From: Struthio camelus
Lineage: Eukaryota; Chordata; Aves; Struthioniformes; Struthionidae
Direction of reading: 5' to 3'
Length of the DNA stretch: 64,000 nt
NCBI RefSeq assembly: GCF_040807025.1
Contig: NC_090964.1
Span: forward strand, 2,914,001 to 2,978,000
Shown: positions 33,840-48,247 of the stretch, piece by piece
Layout: every line of letters starts with the position of its first letter
Numbering within the stretch: position 1 is the stretch's first letter
Notes under the pieces: generated by a model
Databases searched by the model: none
The model's input: the letters and a program-made list of their open reading frames with translations, nothing else
What the model was told of the DNA's origin: nothing
Translations under genes and position numbers: made by a program

Positions 33840-36800
33840 TCCTTTGCAAGCACCTCCTGCTTTGGACTTTGGCTGAGACACACACGAATGAGACATAACC
33901 TTCCTCAATTGCTTTCTCTTGTTTGCTTTCTTCTGGGCCTGCAGTGCACCCCTTGCACTGGCCACTTCCTGCTCTGCTCCCTGCTCTGTGCCAGCAGCTT
34001 GTTTTCAGTCTCAGGGAAAGTGGCAGTGAGGCAAGCCTCTCGCAGGAATGTACTCCGTGGATGTTGCTGTGGCCTACTGCTTTGCAGCTGTCGCTGACAG
34101 CTCCTGTGCTGCTCTTTGGGAATTTCTGCCCTTTGTAGCAGGGATAGCCAATGCTGTGCGGCCCTGGCCAGTGTGTTTCCTCTTCCCTGAAAACTGCTGG
34201 CTGTGGAGATGGTGATGGGCTGTTGGCAGGGAGAGCCACACAGGAGCAGGTGGGGGGCAGCAGGATCTGGCCTCTTCTCACTGATGCCCCCAGGCCTGGC
34301 CTTGCTCAGCGCCCCGTGCTCTAATGGGCGCTCCTGGGAAACAGCTTGGCCCAGCGGCTGCTCTCCCCTGCACTTGTGTCTCAGTTTGGATTTAGACCCA
34401 TTCTACAGCAGGTGTTGGCCCCACATTACTCTTGAATGGCCTAAAGGCTGCTGATGACTGAGCCCAGCCAGTCCTAAGGCAGAGCCACCCTGAGAACAGC
34501 TTCTGGTGTCATACCTGCACCCCAGCCCACCCTGGTGCCTGCCCCCACTCTGCTTGTGCATCCTGCCTACCACCCTTTGAGCCCTCTGGGATCTGCCTCA
34601 CGAGTAGAAAATCAGCACGAGCTTGGAAAATCAATGCTGGCTTGGAAAAGGCTGGCAGCCTGAGCACTGCCCAGCCGCAGACACGCAGCCTGGACCCAGC
34701 CTGAAGAGCTCTCAGTGCCACTTGCAAGCCTGGCAGGAGCAGGCAGCCTGCCGGACCAGTTTGTCAGCACAGCCTCTGACGTAGCGTGGAGATGGCACGT
34801 GCCGATAGCTCAGTGCCTCAGCTGCAGGGAACCCCACTCATCTCCTGCCTGTGCTGTAACCCCTCTCCAGCACAGCCTCCTCCACTCACTGCGAACAATG
34901 AAGCCAAGGGTGGCCCTGGGCTGAGACTTTGCCTGCAGAAAGTAGCCTTGTTTCACAGACCCTGTCTTTCTGCTGGTCATGGGTTGATCCACAAACCTTG
35001 CAGAGACCTCTTTAGTGCTTTGCTGTCACCTCCCATTTCTATCTTTCCTTTCCAACCTCGAATTTCTCAGTTTTTCCTTACTGGCTGGTGTCTGTGGTCC
35101 ACAAATGGCCAACCATCCTGTAACTGACAGTCCTCCAGGCACTGCCCACACCAGACCTGTTCAGGGCAGACTGAGCAGTGGTTCCCATGCTTGGGGAGAG
35201 GGGGCATAGATCCTGAAGGCAGAGGGGGTCCCCTGCTGGAAAGGCTGGCAGTATTCCCTGGTGAAAACACACCATCCCTCTACATGCTGCTATGGACTTG
35301 TGTTCACTCCTGGGGGAGCATGAAGCAGCTGCCGCCACGCTGTGGGCACCTTCTTGCAGCACAACATAAACTTAAATGCCAGCAAAGTCCAGCTCAGTGC
35401 AAGATGTGATGAGAATGCTGAGATAGAAGGATGCCCAAGGATATCCCAAAGGATCTGCAGTCCCCAGTGAATGTGCTCATCAGCAATGGCCAGGCTCACA
35501 TGTATGCATCCTAGGGAGGGTCCTCCCTTGTTCAACAGCTTGAGAATGAGCTGTTCTGTTGTCTTGTTCTCAACTGGTAAGAATTTGATCTGACCTCATG
35601 CTCCACCCATAAGGGTGGAGCACAGCCCCACACCGTTGAGGGCACAGCTACTACCATCCCTCTGCTTCCTCACTTCAGATCTCTAGGGAGCTCAGGCTGC
35701 ACTGGAAGCCAGGTGCCCTCTCCCAGGTGAGGACCAGCACCAGCCACCCTCTTTCCTTCTAGAGAATAAATGTTTTGACATTCAGGCTGCACGGAGCAGC
35801 TACTACAAGAGTCACAGAGGCAGCTACTACCTTCTGTCCCTCTTCCATACTCCTGACAAGGCATCTATGGGGTAAGAGACTCTAGCTCAAATCCAGCCTG
35901 CCTAACAGGACAGGAGCTGAGTCCAGGTCTCCCACTCTGTGGGGAGAAACCGGCTTCAAGGGGAGCAGCCTTAGTAAACCCATTCTTTTAAATTTCTTAT
36001 GAATGCTCAGCGCTGCTCTTTGCTTTGGAGAGAGAAGACAAAGAGTGCCTTGGTGTTAGATGGGCTCTGTGCTTTAGTTTTGCTTTGCCAGTGGGCTGCT
36101 ATGCTGGAAGGTCAGAGGCTGGCACAGCCCCACTCCCATCCTGCACAGAGTGCATCCCATCCCCGCTCCCTACCCCCACTCCCTTGCAGATAGCATTCAC
36201 CTGGGAAAACTCAGGGAGCTGTGAGGTGAAGACACAAGCACTTTCTCAGGATGCTAGGTACTCTAGCTTGGAAATAGCATGTCCCTTTCCCTGCACAAGA
36301 TAGGCCAAAAGAACAATTTTTTCTCATGCCAGGAACCCCTCGGCCTTTTCCAGCTTAAGAAGCTGCTTTGCCCTAGTTTCTGTCTGTGCATATCTTTCCG
36401 CCTGTGTGGTCTCTCTGTATGTCGTGGTCACTGTGTTTTCCCTCAGGCTGGATTTGAAGCAGAACTGGAGATGTGCAAAGCAGTGCTGTGGTTTCTGTGG
36501 CAATGAGCCTACTAAGTCAGGCCCCATCTTTCAAGGCTGCCTCTTCTTGGGTCCTGGTGTGATGTCCTCTCCCTCTATCAGTTACTTCCAGGACTATCCC
36601 ACCAGGAACTGGCAGCAGAAGTAGTGGGGTTGGACAGCAGTGGGGGTTTCCCACCTGAATGACAGATTGCCCCTCACTTCTGGAAGGTATGGCTGGTGAC
36701 TGTTCTCTGGAGCATGGAGCTGGAGAGTTTTAGATTATTTATTCTTTTCTCTTGGAGCCTGCATTGCTGCCCTCTTAGGGCAGATTAGCTCGAGGTGGTT

Positions 36801-39800
36801 TCTCTAGTCTACTGAAGTTCTCTCATGGAACTGTCTTGTGTTTAGAGGTGTGGCTTAGTCAGGGCCATGTTGGTGAGTCCTTGGAGGGGTGTTTCTTTCA
36901 TTATCTTCAGAAGTAGCTGTTTATCTGTCTTCTCTTTCCTTCATGTTATGCAACCTCCTTTTCAAATGGCAGTAGTTGTTACCCCTTGTATTGATGTAGT
37001 TATGATGCTCTTCCTGGTATTTCCAGACCCTCGTGGCCATGACAGTACCACTCCCATCTTATTTCTGCCCCTCTCATGTCCCTAAGTAGGATAAGATGTG
37101 GAAGTTTTTTTTGCTTTCTAGCTGATCTGAGCATTGAGAATGGGAAATGATGAGATCTCTAATGAACCACAGTGAGAGCAGGGAGAAGCCCTGGAAAGAT
37201 GTGAGCTCGTGGCTGGGCTGGGTGCCTGACTGCTCCTGTTTGCATGGCTGGGAGAAGAACAGGGTGAGTGACTCAGGGTAACTGAAAGTTGTATCTTCTG
37301 AGAGCCACTTGGAATTGAGGTCACTGGGACCTGTTTGTCAGGTTCCTATTTTTGTTATCCATCAGTTCAGTATTCCTGAAAACAAATTGTGTTGCTGTCA
37401 ACTAATGGGCACAGTGACAGAGTGTGGAAGGTGTCTTGTGCTGAATGCACCCCACATTTACGTATCTGGATTTTTGTTCTGCCATGCCTAATAGCATAAG
37501 CAATTACACTGATCCTGTGGCTGCCTCCAGCAGGTCCTTCTCCTCTGAGGCCTTGCCATTGGGAAACAGCCCCTGGTACTGCGTGGGGACCTGTTTCTGA
37601 CCAACTTCATCCAAAGCCATGGTAGAGCTTACAGCCATTATGGGCAGGTAAGTCTTCTGGGCTGCATAGCATGAGGCTGCAGCTTTGCGCATGGAGGGAG
37701 GCTTCTCTCACCTGTGGGGCTGTAAGTGAACAGCAGCTGTGGACTGAACCTGTGTAAGACTAGGGTCTCCTCTGGGTTCTGTGGAAAAGCCTCTGAGGTT
37801 TTGTCCTCAAGCTGAGCCCCCTCATACGTCAGGGAATGAACCAGGAGGCTCTGCTGAACCCTACCTTGGCCTGTGGGCTAATGGCACTCTCTGAACTGGC
37901 ACTGGATTGGGATAGGACGGGACAGCACTCTGCAGAAGAGTCACTGCTGTATCAGGGCTGAGAAACTGCTAAAACGGCTGGTGATATCAAGAAGGGGAAT
38001 ATATGACAACAGGCTGCTGTGAGGGCCCTCAGTAAAGCCCGAATAACCACTTCTAGGGGGGAAGATGTCAGGGTGGCCCTTGCTATTTCCTTAACCTGCA
38101 ACAGCTCCTTCCTGGAGCTGGGCAAGACATTTCTATCTAGGCCAAGCTTCAGCAGGAAAAAATCTCCTAGCTAAAGCGGGGTTTTCCTTTTCATTGATAA
38201 GTATTTTTTTGTTTAATTGAGAATGAAACGAATGGTTTGGGTTTTGTTTTTGAAGAAATAAAGAAACATTGCAACACCTGTTCTTTTTAACATGGTAAAA
38301 ACTTAGAAGTAGAGATAGCTCTTTCTGATCTCAAAAATAAAGAAGAAAACATCTGTTGGTATTTGGGGTGAAAGATGCATAGCTGTGCATATCTCACTGA
38401 GCAGCCATTCTGCTGTTACCTGCCTGGATTTTAGCAATCTTTTCACATCATCAGGGTGGCAATGTCAGTAGACCCAAGCAGCACTGCTGGCCTGTTATAG
38501 TGGATATGTGCCAGATGACCAGAGGTCAGCAAAAGAGAGGGGGCTTGTGGCCAGAGGAAGTCCAGTTTTCATGTGAACATGAATTTTCTTTTAACACGAA
38601 GCAAATAGAGTGGATGCTTAAGTGAGTTATCTATTTACTGGGAACTTCCTGAAAAGATGCATCACCCTAAAATGGAAGTTTCTGACTAGTACCTGCTGAA
38701 ATTCATGGGAGCTATTGGCACATGTGGTGTTAGGAAAACAGCTCATGTTGCTGCTGCCATTGTTGGGATTAAAATGTGATTGCCCTTTTTTAGGGACACT
38801 GCTTGCTAAAGGCATCTGTTGTGTAAGGGACAAGCTGGTGAAAGTAGCAGAGCACCAGGCAGAGAGAGAAAGTTACCTCCTGTTTGCCACTAGCCGTGCT
38901 GTGTGCTTTTGAAAAGAGCTTTCAGTTCTTCCCTCTGCTTTGTGTTCTTTCAGTCCCAGGCCCAAGGGGATGTGCTGTTGGGATAGTTAGTACTTGTGGG
39001 TAAGGGGTAGGATTCAGGAAGTGTGGGAAGAGTTGGTAGTTAATCCAAAGAAGGGTAAAGAGGTCCCTGGCTTGATGCAGGATGCAGAACTAGGAATCAT
39101 GAAATAGCATTAAGAAAAGGAAAATAAGACCCAGACTTTAAGGTAACTCTCCTATTTGGAAGACCTATTTGGCAACAAGATGGTATCCCACTGGAAGTTG
39201 GGAGAACCCCAAGAGTCACATGTGTCTTTTCACTCAGGAGTTGCAGCAGCACCCGAGGCAGCATCTGGCTGGGGCAGGGGTGAGCTTGCAAAGGGGTCTG
39301 GAAGATAGAAAGAATCCCTCCTTCCCCTCCCTTCTCCAGTTGCTCTGTCTCTCCCTTCTGCTGAGGCCTACATACAGAAGTTGTGTATGGAGTGTGTGGG
39401 ATTGTCTCAAGGGAAGATCCTGGTGTACCTTTATAAAGAAGTAGCTGTGGCCTGAGGTTCTCCTGTCACCATGGTGTCTCTGATGCTACTCAATGGAGAC
39501 ACAATATGGGATCCGTCACACTCTGACAACCTTTAAAGATATATTTTCCTGATATCAACATCCAAGGGCAGCCAGTTTTGGCCTTGACAAGGTCTGAAAG
39601 GAAGATGCCTGTGTGAGGCTGGGTACCAGCTCTGCATGAACTTACAGGCCCTTCTCTCCTTGGACAGAGATGGAGGCCTTAGGTGAGATCTGGGCCACCG
39701 CAACTCTACCTGTGTCCCAGCACAGGACACTGTGATGTAACGGTGCTGTGCTTTCCAGCAGCACTCTGGAGGCATTCTCATCACTTAAGGTTAGCTGGTT

Positions 39801-42800
39801 GTGCTAGTGCTGTCCTGAGAAAACAAGCCATGGGGTTGTGTTCCACAACTGTGTTTTCACAGGTAGCTGAATTATCTTCTCACTGGGTTAGATATCTGCT
39901 GCTTTATGGAGTTAAAGTAGCTCACAAGTGTGTGCTGAGTGCTGGAGCTGGCACTCGCTAAGCAGGGAGGAAGGAAGTTGAGATGGGAAGCAGGATCTCC
40001 TCCTTGCTGTGGAAGTGTGCCATTAATTTGGACCATTGTATCTTATGAAATGCACCCTACACCTTGGAGGACAATTTGGACCACTATCAGGCCCCTATCC
40101 TGGTTGCACCACAGTCGACTGCCAGCTTTACTTTGGCCACAAGAGTCCCAAGGCAAAGCTTCAAAAGGCCCAGCACTGGGACCCTGGGGACTGAGCTCCC
40201 TGAGCGCTGAGCAAACAGGAGCACCGGGTTGCTAGGACCAGGAAGAGAACAAACAAGCAGGAGCCAAACTACAGCCAGTGCAATGCAGCCTCCCCAGGGA
40301 AGAAGAGCCTTGGGCATTTTCAACTGGAGATTGTCAGGTAGGCTTGGACTTGAGAGGTCTGGCAGGGTTCAGGACAAGTGTGAGGTCTCCACAGTAGCTC
40401 ACAGGGGTATCGATCTGTTGTTCATCTTCCCACGTGAAAAGCTGATCCGTTGTACAGATTTCTGCAAAATTCCCATTTAAAATCTCTTTTCTCAAAGTTA
40501 TACAAACAATGCAGTTTTCTCAAGGTATATGGAATAGGCGACACAGAGCACAAGCTCTGAAATCGTTCCTGGAATGATTACCTTTCATGGCAGATAGCAT
40601 GAGAGATCTGTGTTTCATGACTTTATCTAGATCTTGGTTTGCATTTCATTGTCTCCATTTTTTGACCATTTTGGAATGTTTTAAAGTCTTTGACAGGGTG
40701 ACCTGGTGTCACTGCTCAGGAATGTGGTAGGTATTGCCTGTGTTTTGGACTAGTCTGTGTAGCACTTGGTCCCTGAGATTGGGGTGTGTAGGGGGCAATG
40801 ATGAGACAGCTGGGCCATACAATGCTGGGGGAAAGTGAAGGCAGCACAAGTGAGGGGATCCTCATAAGGATACCTGCATGAGTATCCTTTATGGTAGGTG
40901 AATGTGCTTGCTGCTCTTGCAGCTGGACTGAGCTGGCAATAAACATACACTCAGCTCCTTTCCCTAGGGCGGTTGCCTCAAGATGCTCTGCCTAGGAAGT
41001 AGTAATGTCTGTGGCTGAACTCTGAGCATGCCTTGAGGGACTTTGGCCAGAGCACTGTATTAGACCCAAGTTGTTCCACAGTCTTCGGATCAAGGCCTGA
41101 TCGACTGACAAGGCACTACAAGAGAGTGGAGGACATGTAAACACCAGCTCACTCATCCAGGGGTGTCCCTAAGTCAGCACCATCTGTCAGGCATAGCTCA
41201 TGGAGGAGTCCAAGAGGCAACTGTATGCACTCATAACTTCCTGAAAAACAGGGAAAGATGTGAGCCATCAGCTGGTGATGATGTCTGTGTGTCTACACTG
41301 CTGTCTAGCTTATATGGGTTGTCTGTCCCAGCAGGACTGTTAGCCTAGACCTTTGCAGGTGTTGTCCACAGTGGCAGCCTTTTAAAGGCCTGTAAAGTCA
41401 TTCTGGGTGCAGTCGCTCAGCCTGGACAAAACTTGTGGCATCATAGCCCCTTTGTGGCATCCTCCTTCTGGGCCGGAAGGCCCCAGGCATCTTTGGATCC
41501 TTTGTCTTCATTGGCTCTGCGCTGCAAGGTGTGAACATCTCTGAAGACCTGTTGGCTGAGAGGCAGCTGTGGGCTTTCATTCAGGTAGTGGCATGAACAG
41601 GACTGCCTTGTGTGGAGCTGGCTCTGTCAATCGACTCCAGAGGTGAAGCTTTGGGGACAGTAGTGGGGTGCCTCTGCAAAGCACTGTAACTGACATCTTC
41701 AAAAATAGCATACGAGTCTCATGTGAGTCTGCCACACTGGCCTACAGGTCAGGTTGTCTCATGCCATGTCTCCAGGCTGGGTGCCAGAAGCTCTGGGGGT
41801 CTCAAACTCTTGTGGAAAATGTTGGCCTTCTTTAATACTTAGAAACTACTGTTGCATGTGTGTGGCACCCTAGGCAAAAGTATGTCTTCTTGTGGGGAAC
41901 GTCTTGGTGTATTCTGATGCTGATGTCTCCCTTGTCAGATTTGCAATCTGCTTTATCTGGCTGGACCTGTCACAGATGCCCAATCTCTTATGTTCTGAAC
42001 ACACGATACCCAGGGTCTGCCAGCACTGAGGCAGATAGGTGCCCTGCAGGCTGTCCATACCTCTGCCCTTCCTATTGCCTTCCATCTGCTCTGGTTAGGA
42101 TCTATGCTGCCCAGGAGATGCTGGGCATGCGGATGTTTGGTGTGGAGCTGGACTGTGACTGAGAAGGAGACTATGAGGTGTTGCCGGGATGATGGATACC
42201 TCCAAGGCCAGGGCACAGCATCCCACAGGGTGGGAAGGTCCACTGGAGGCAGCCTGGACTGCTGCAACTGTGGCATTTGATCTGTGTAATGTATGAGTAA
42301 AGATTTACAAATGGAAATGGGAGAAGGGAAGAAGTGTGCCCCACCCCCACCAGCTACTTTTGCAGGGTTAAAAATATGAGCAGGTTTTGGAGCTGTTGAC
42401 ACAAAAGGAGCAGGAAGGGGAGCTGTGAGGGATTATAAATATCTGACTCTCAAGGGGCAGAGCAATATGAGATATTAGTTTCCATGAATAGGCTCCTGGA
42501 GTGTGTCAATGTCTTCCCTCTCTTGCGTGGTTGTGTTCCAGATAACAGAAACCACTGTTGATTTCCTGAACTCATTATCTTTGTCATAAAAACCCCCAAC
42601 AGCAGCAGTTTGTAAGTAAGGCTTAAAAAAAAGCTACTATTCTGAGAAGCAGTGAAACCAGCAGCTTTCCCAGCTCAACACTTCAACACTTCTGGTTCAC
42701 ACCGAACTCAAGCCACCTCAGAAAGAAACCCATGTTTCCATGAAGAGGAAAGGAAAGTGGGACTGGTCTGTGAATGAGGCAGAGGAAGCTAGTGACCCTG

Positions 42801-42900
42801 CAGAGAGACAGGATCCTGAATACCAGGAGCTGCTTCTCTTCTTGATTTCTGCAACTCCATCTCTGCTGAGCTTTGAGTTTGCTTATCTCTTCCTCACAAG

Positions 42901-42938
42901 AGAGAACCTACCTGTTCTCTCACCAGAGAACCTACCTG
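42901..42938 (+). repeat. 24-bp tandem duplication
   Basis: agagaacctacctg occurs at 42,901-42,914 and again at 42,925-42,938, with related sequence between the two. It is a short local duplication with no coding significance. Confidence 0.8.
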
Positions 42939-43439
42939 CTTCTTGAGAGCCCGTAATCTCAGCTACCTGCTAGACCTGCTGCTCCAAAAAATACACTGCT
43001 TTTTATTTACTCTACTTGTGCAACCTGGGATCTTTCAGGGACCTAGGCTATACACTAATCCTGAGGGTTAATATTCCATCTGGCACCATGCTGTGGTCAT
43101 CACGTTCCAGAGGAAACTATCAGCATGACAGCAGGAGCTGAACTAAACGCAAGGATGTCTGCTAAGCGTTTTCATAGACCTCACCATGCCTCTGGCTGCA
43201 TGGCCTGCACCTTACTGGTACTTCTTGCAACTCCCATTGCAACTCCTCGGAGATTGGGTATGAACCTGTGTCTAACATGGGTAGCTGAGCCAGAGCTGCA
43301 GCGCTGAAATCCCATAAATGTCAGTAGTGAAGTTTGGCTAAATGTGATCTTGGCGCAGTGGAGCAGGTCTAAGGAGTGGCTATGAACGGTGAAGTTCTAG
43401 GAGATGGTTTTCTGAAAAAGTGCCCCTGAAGCACTTCAG

Positions 43440-43820
43440 GAAAGTTGTGGAGCAACTGGAGAGTGTTCAGGGGAGATGAGCAAGCACCAGCAGAGCCCTG
43501 GAAGAGCTAGAAACACTGGAGGGTTTATCCTGGAAAAGAGACAGCCAAGGCAAGCAGAACAGTCTTCAGGTACTCAGAAGACTGCTGTGAAGGTGAAGGC
43601 AGATCTCTGCCATGCACAGCAAATGACCAAGAGGCTTCAGGTGAAGGAAGGAGGATTCACATTACACTTAAGGAAGATCTCCCTACCCGGAGCTGACTCC
43701 TCATCTTGCAAGAGCTTAAAAATAGGACAAGGCTGTCAGGAGGAACGTCAGGGTGGTTGAACGGCCTTAGGTTGGAGGGTAGACCTATCCTCTCCTGAGG
43801 TCCCTTCTATTCCCAAGATG
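43440..43820 (+). mobile_element. Ancient CR1/L3-like LINE 3' remnant
   Basis: The sequence parallels the 3' end of CR1/L3-type ORF2 and its tail. 'agagccctggaagagctaga' precedes a 'gggtttatcctggaaaagag' (GLSSLEKR-like) stretch near 43,520. Then come 'ttcacattacacttaaggaa' (FHLTLRK-like, about 43,655) and a terminal 'tcctgaggtcccttctattc' block near 43,795-43,814. The 94-codon open frame at 43,476-43,760 is a chance relic inside it. It is strongly diverged and its limits are approximate. Confidence 0.6.
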
Positions 43821-46800
43821 ATGCCAAGCCGAGTCTAGGAGCTTCTGTGGTCCAAGAAGTCCATAGGGTCTGTCAACAGTGGGAGGACCACAGGGCTGAA
43901 TTTTCAAAGTGGAGTATCTGCCATTTGCTACTCACTGGGTGAAAATTCTACTGTTCAGGGCAAGAGAGGACCAAACACCATGCTGCCTGCTGTCATATGG
44001 AGCACTAGGCATCCCATAGGATGTTCCTCCAGGGTAGAATAAATCATAGGTATGCAGCCTGAAACTTATCAGTATTTGAATGCTCACAAAGCCATATACC
44101 TTGATGGTTCCTGCTGTCAGGACTTCATGCTGCTGCCCCTTCGTAGGAGGTGTTTGGCCACAGCTAGACCTTTGGGTTTTTATACAGAAAGATCTGGGGC
44201 ACAGAGTCTTTTGTAGAAAGCACAGATTCACATCCAGGCAGGCCAGGAGACAGGAGTGTAATAGGGGAGAAGGACCATCTCACCTGGAAAGCAAATCTCC
44301 CTGACCAGCTCTAGAGAGGAGTGAAACCTAGCAGAATCCCACCTTGTAGCAGAACAGTCTCTTCTTTTGGAATAGATGATTTTCAAAATGTTATCAACTC
44401 TGACTGTGCAATCTTTAGGCTTTTGCAAGCTACAGTATTGACAGAACAAGCAGTTAAACAAATATTATCTTCTGCTGTAACGTTTGTTATTGTAGGCCAC
44501 AAACCACAGGCAGCTTGGCTGGGCTCCAGGAGACAGACCTGAGAGAATATTCCCATATTAGCAGTTATCTTCAAGATGCAACATTAGTTTTAGGTCTTTC
44601 CCAGAGAGGATGGGGAGATAATGGATACAGGCAAAGGCAGATCATCTCAGCACACTGCCAGCAGGAGCTAGGGCCATGGAAACCTGCTTCTTGTGCTCCA
44701 GGGTTTCCTCTTCTGTGGCTCTCAAACCAAAGCAGGGATTTTCAGATATCATATATGCATGGAGAGAGGAGCAGCAGGTTGAAAGGAGGGTGTATGGTGT
44801 ATTTACTGGTAGCCCCTGTGAAGTCAGCTTTGAGAAATGACATTGATAAAGTAGCAAAATCCATGACAATTTTGAACTTAGTGTCACACTAATAACCTTT
44901 TCTGTGTTCCCTGCTGGAATGTTGGAACTCTCAGCTCATGACAGCTTCCTGCAGTCATGCTTTCAGAGATGTACATGCAGCCCTTGATGCTCGCTGTGAG
45001 ATGAATGGCAACTCTTTGTGAATGACCATTCACAATGACTGAGGAGGAAGTCCTCAGCCAGTGCAGATAGCTGAGGGTGGTTCACATAAAAGTGTGTCTG
45101 GTCCTTGCAGAGGTTTTTCCACCTCTGCCATATTTCTGGGCTGCTGAAGTCATGTAATCATTGAGCACGTGACTCCTTGTCATGGTTAAGTGGCCCTATG
45201 CACTAAGGTACCAGTGTCAGGAGCTGTTAAGCTGTGTATTTTAACACAAGATGTCCCAGTGCTCAGCGTTTACTTAGATCCTCCCAGGGATCTAGCATTT
45301 TGAAACATGGCTATAGAGACACAGTCTTGAGTTGTAGGGGTACGGCAGGGATAGAAGTATTGTTGGTTGTGCGAAGATCCAGCTGCTGCTGGCACAGAGG
45401 AGGGTGCAGGTCTCCGTGCATCGTGCTGCATGCAGTGCCCTTGCAGCGCAGGGCTGAGCGCTGTTATTGTGTCACACTTCCCTGTTGCCCTCCGGGGGAA
45501 GAATGTTATGAAAGAATCAGGCCGTTATAGTCACATTCACTTGACTGACACTCAGGTTGCATTGGCTTTTTGTTCCTGATTCCTTTCCTGCTTAAGAAAA
45601 CAACTGAGTTTTTTTTCTCTCTCATCTCTGATGATCTTATGAATGTGTTTCCTTTCCAGCCATGTGGCCTATAACCAGCTCTGGGTTCAAATGCAATCAA
45701 AAACTGCATGTAAACAAGGTTGGAGATTGTAGCCTTCCAGAAATGAAACTCCTTGGACCTGCTCTTATGGCCTGCTGGGCTTTCAGTGTGATCTGATTAC
45801 ATGTGGGCATGGGTGAGCTCTTGGGATTCTCTGTCAAACAAACAGCACCTCTACAGGACTGACAGCCTCAGAAGCAGCCCTGTAATGTCCTGAGTTGGAC
45901 ATCCAAAATCAGCTCTGTGCTCCTTCCGAAATGTCTGTGGGAAGATGGTGAGCACTGCACCTAACCCTGCTGTGGCCATGCTTCTTTCATGCAGATAGGC
46001 TGTTCTCGATCTCTGCCTGCTGTGACCAAACTGCCCAACTGTGAGTGCCTGGAAGTGCTGACGGAGAAACGTGGAATGAATGTTTATCCCTTGAAGCAAA
46101 GCTTGGATGGTCTCTACAGGGTGCATATGTGCAGGCATAGTTCTGGACCACATCTCTGGCTATTTCTCAAAACAGTCACTCTCTGCTCTGCTCTGGAAGC
46201 CATGGGGGCTGGGTCAAGGCAGCACTCTTGGCCGCACCAAGCTTGGTTATATGAAAGGGAGGGAGCAAGCGGTGTCAGTGGAGTCATGAGAGTTGGGATA
46301 AGTGAGCAAATGGTCTTAAAACAGCACAGTCAAGATAGCTGCCTGCAGACTGTTGCTTACTCCCAGGTGTCAGTCAGTTCTACTGATTTCCTGGGAATCA
46401 TTTCTGCCCTAGGAGAGAAAGACAGAATTTCCTTTCTTTATCTGCTCTGCTCCACAGCAAACACCGTCTGAAAGCCCTGCAGGCAAGATAGTGACCTTAA
46501 AATAAATATTTCCCCTGTTGCACCTTCATTAAAGGCTTTAGACATCATTTGTGGAAAGTAAATTCAAGCCTTGGTCGCTGCACAACTAAACACTGATGCT
46601 GTTGCTGTCTCTCCTCCTGGGGATGAGGCTTGCAAAGTTCTCTCTGACTGCATACTCTTCTGAGAGCTGTGCTACTGCTGAGCCATCATGCAGGAGAAAT
46701 GGGCAGAGAACATTTTTCTGATGGACTGAGGTTTCAGACAGGGCTTGTTGCTAAACTCTCCTGCCCACAGGGGCTGGTGGAGGCTTCTGTGCTATAGCTG

Positions 46801-48136
46801 AGACTGTCCTGGACAAGCTTTGAAAGTTTTCTGGGGAGAATTGTGTACTGGCTATACAGCATCTTTTGAGGACTTTGATGGGCATGTTCTTTATTCCGTC
46901 CTTTTAGACGGGCATTGCTTGTGACTGTGAAGAGCCCCAGTATGAAAGAACATCCCTATTAATTTTCCCCCCAGTGATGGGAACTGAAATTCAGATCCAA
47001 CTGATGAGACAGCCTTGGACATCTTGCAGCTTTGAGGAAAAAATAGATGTTCCCTTCTGTGGTGAATTGCATCCCAAAGACTAGCAGGGCCACCTTTGAG
47101 TTGAAGCTCTTGAGCACACAATATAACTGCTGCTGGTTAGGGATCCCAGCATAGGACTGCCAGAGTGGAAGGAGGTAGGGACCCCATGCCAGCCTACCTG
47201 TCTCAGTGGCCTGCAGCAGCTTAGAGAGTTCAATGTTCCTTGGGAGAGTGTCCCATTTGTGAGTGGGTAGGTGCTGTGTCTGCAGGCAAGGCAGGTGTTT
47301 CCAGGCTATCTATCTCAGGAGTCACAGTACTCCCATGCAATGGACTTTGCCTCCATGGTGGCAGCTCAAGAGTTGTGAGTGCAAGCCCCCAGGTGCCTCC
47401 ACAGATTCAGTGATACACATGGACCTGTGTAAGTGAGCTGAAATGCAGATTCCTGGCCGACACTGGTCACATTGCTCTGTTCTGTGCCTTTCGCAGAAAT
47501 GGGTCTGATTTAGGTGGAGCAGTTCAATGAGGCAGGAAGGCCCATTGCTATGGTGGACCCAACCCATGCATCCCTCCAGGCCGGATGGAATTGAACTGTC
47601 CCATTGCTGGGCTTGCAAATGGACTCATATTAATGCTGGAACTAGCTGGGGAAGTTCAGAGTTGCATTGAACCTGTTTCAGAGCTGTTTTTTAGTGAAAC
47701 ATTCCTATGTTTCCATTTGAAGTGAGTTTTGAAATGTTAATCTTTTCTTGCCTTATGCAACAGTACAAAATCACTTAAAATTCAGAACAGAAATGGAAGC
47801 TTGGGAAGACCTAAGACAAAAACAAGATTCTTTTTTTTCATGGCACATTTTGTTTCTGTGTCTTTTACCCCAGTTGAGACCAAAGTCAAATTCTAACATT
47901 CTGAAATCCCTTGTAGAAAAGATCTTTGCACTCTGCACAGCTTTTCTGATGGCCCACACAGATGAATACATGTAGCCATTTGTCAATGACTTGCTCTGAC
48001 TCTTCTGCTCCTCTTTATTCTATGCAGAGCAGCAGGTTTTGTCCTTGTCTCCTGTGCAGCAGTGCCCTCCACATCTTGATGTTTTCTTCCCTTGTTCAGT
48101 GCATCTTGCTAGGTGGGGAGCAGCCGCTCTGCTTTG

Positions 48137-48247
48137 ATCACAAAGAGCAGGAGGAGGAGGAGGGAGGAAGAGGGGTCACTTGGTAGGAGACAGAGATGGA
48201 AGGAGGCAAGCAAGGAAGGAGCAGCAGAGAAGAGCAGAAATAGTCCC
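48137..48247 (+). repeat. Purine-rich low-complexity tract
   Basis: About 110 bases dominated by G and A, including an uninterrupted ggaggaggaggagggagga-type core at 48,151-48,172. Mirror-like purine tracts can form triplex DNA. No coding content is recognised. Confidence 0.7.

Larger units (their letters stand above)
26906..43439. other. Long gene-poor stretch upstream of CITED4
   Basis: About 16.5 kb with no coding exon I can defend on either strand. Reading frames up to 176 codons (32,902-33,432, minus) have no domain, have overlapping opposite-strand frames and lack splice context. I looked for ion-channel, enzyme and zinc-finger signatures of likely neighbours and saw none. Features inside are a hairpin-forming inverted repeat (27,528-27,574), A+T-rich motif-dense stretches near 27.9-28.1, 28.4, 31.9 and 40.5-40.7 kb, and minor short repeats. 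Distal regulatory DNA is the most likely content. Confidence 0.5.

Noticed and set aside
35880..35945. 'gagtccaggtctcccactct' as a MIR-like fragment
   Set aside because: Short similarity without the core block. Could be chance.
43476..43760. 94-codon Lys/Gln-rich frame
   Set aside because: It lies inside an old CR1/L3-like LINE remnant and corresponds to its out-of-frame decay.
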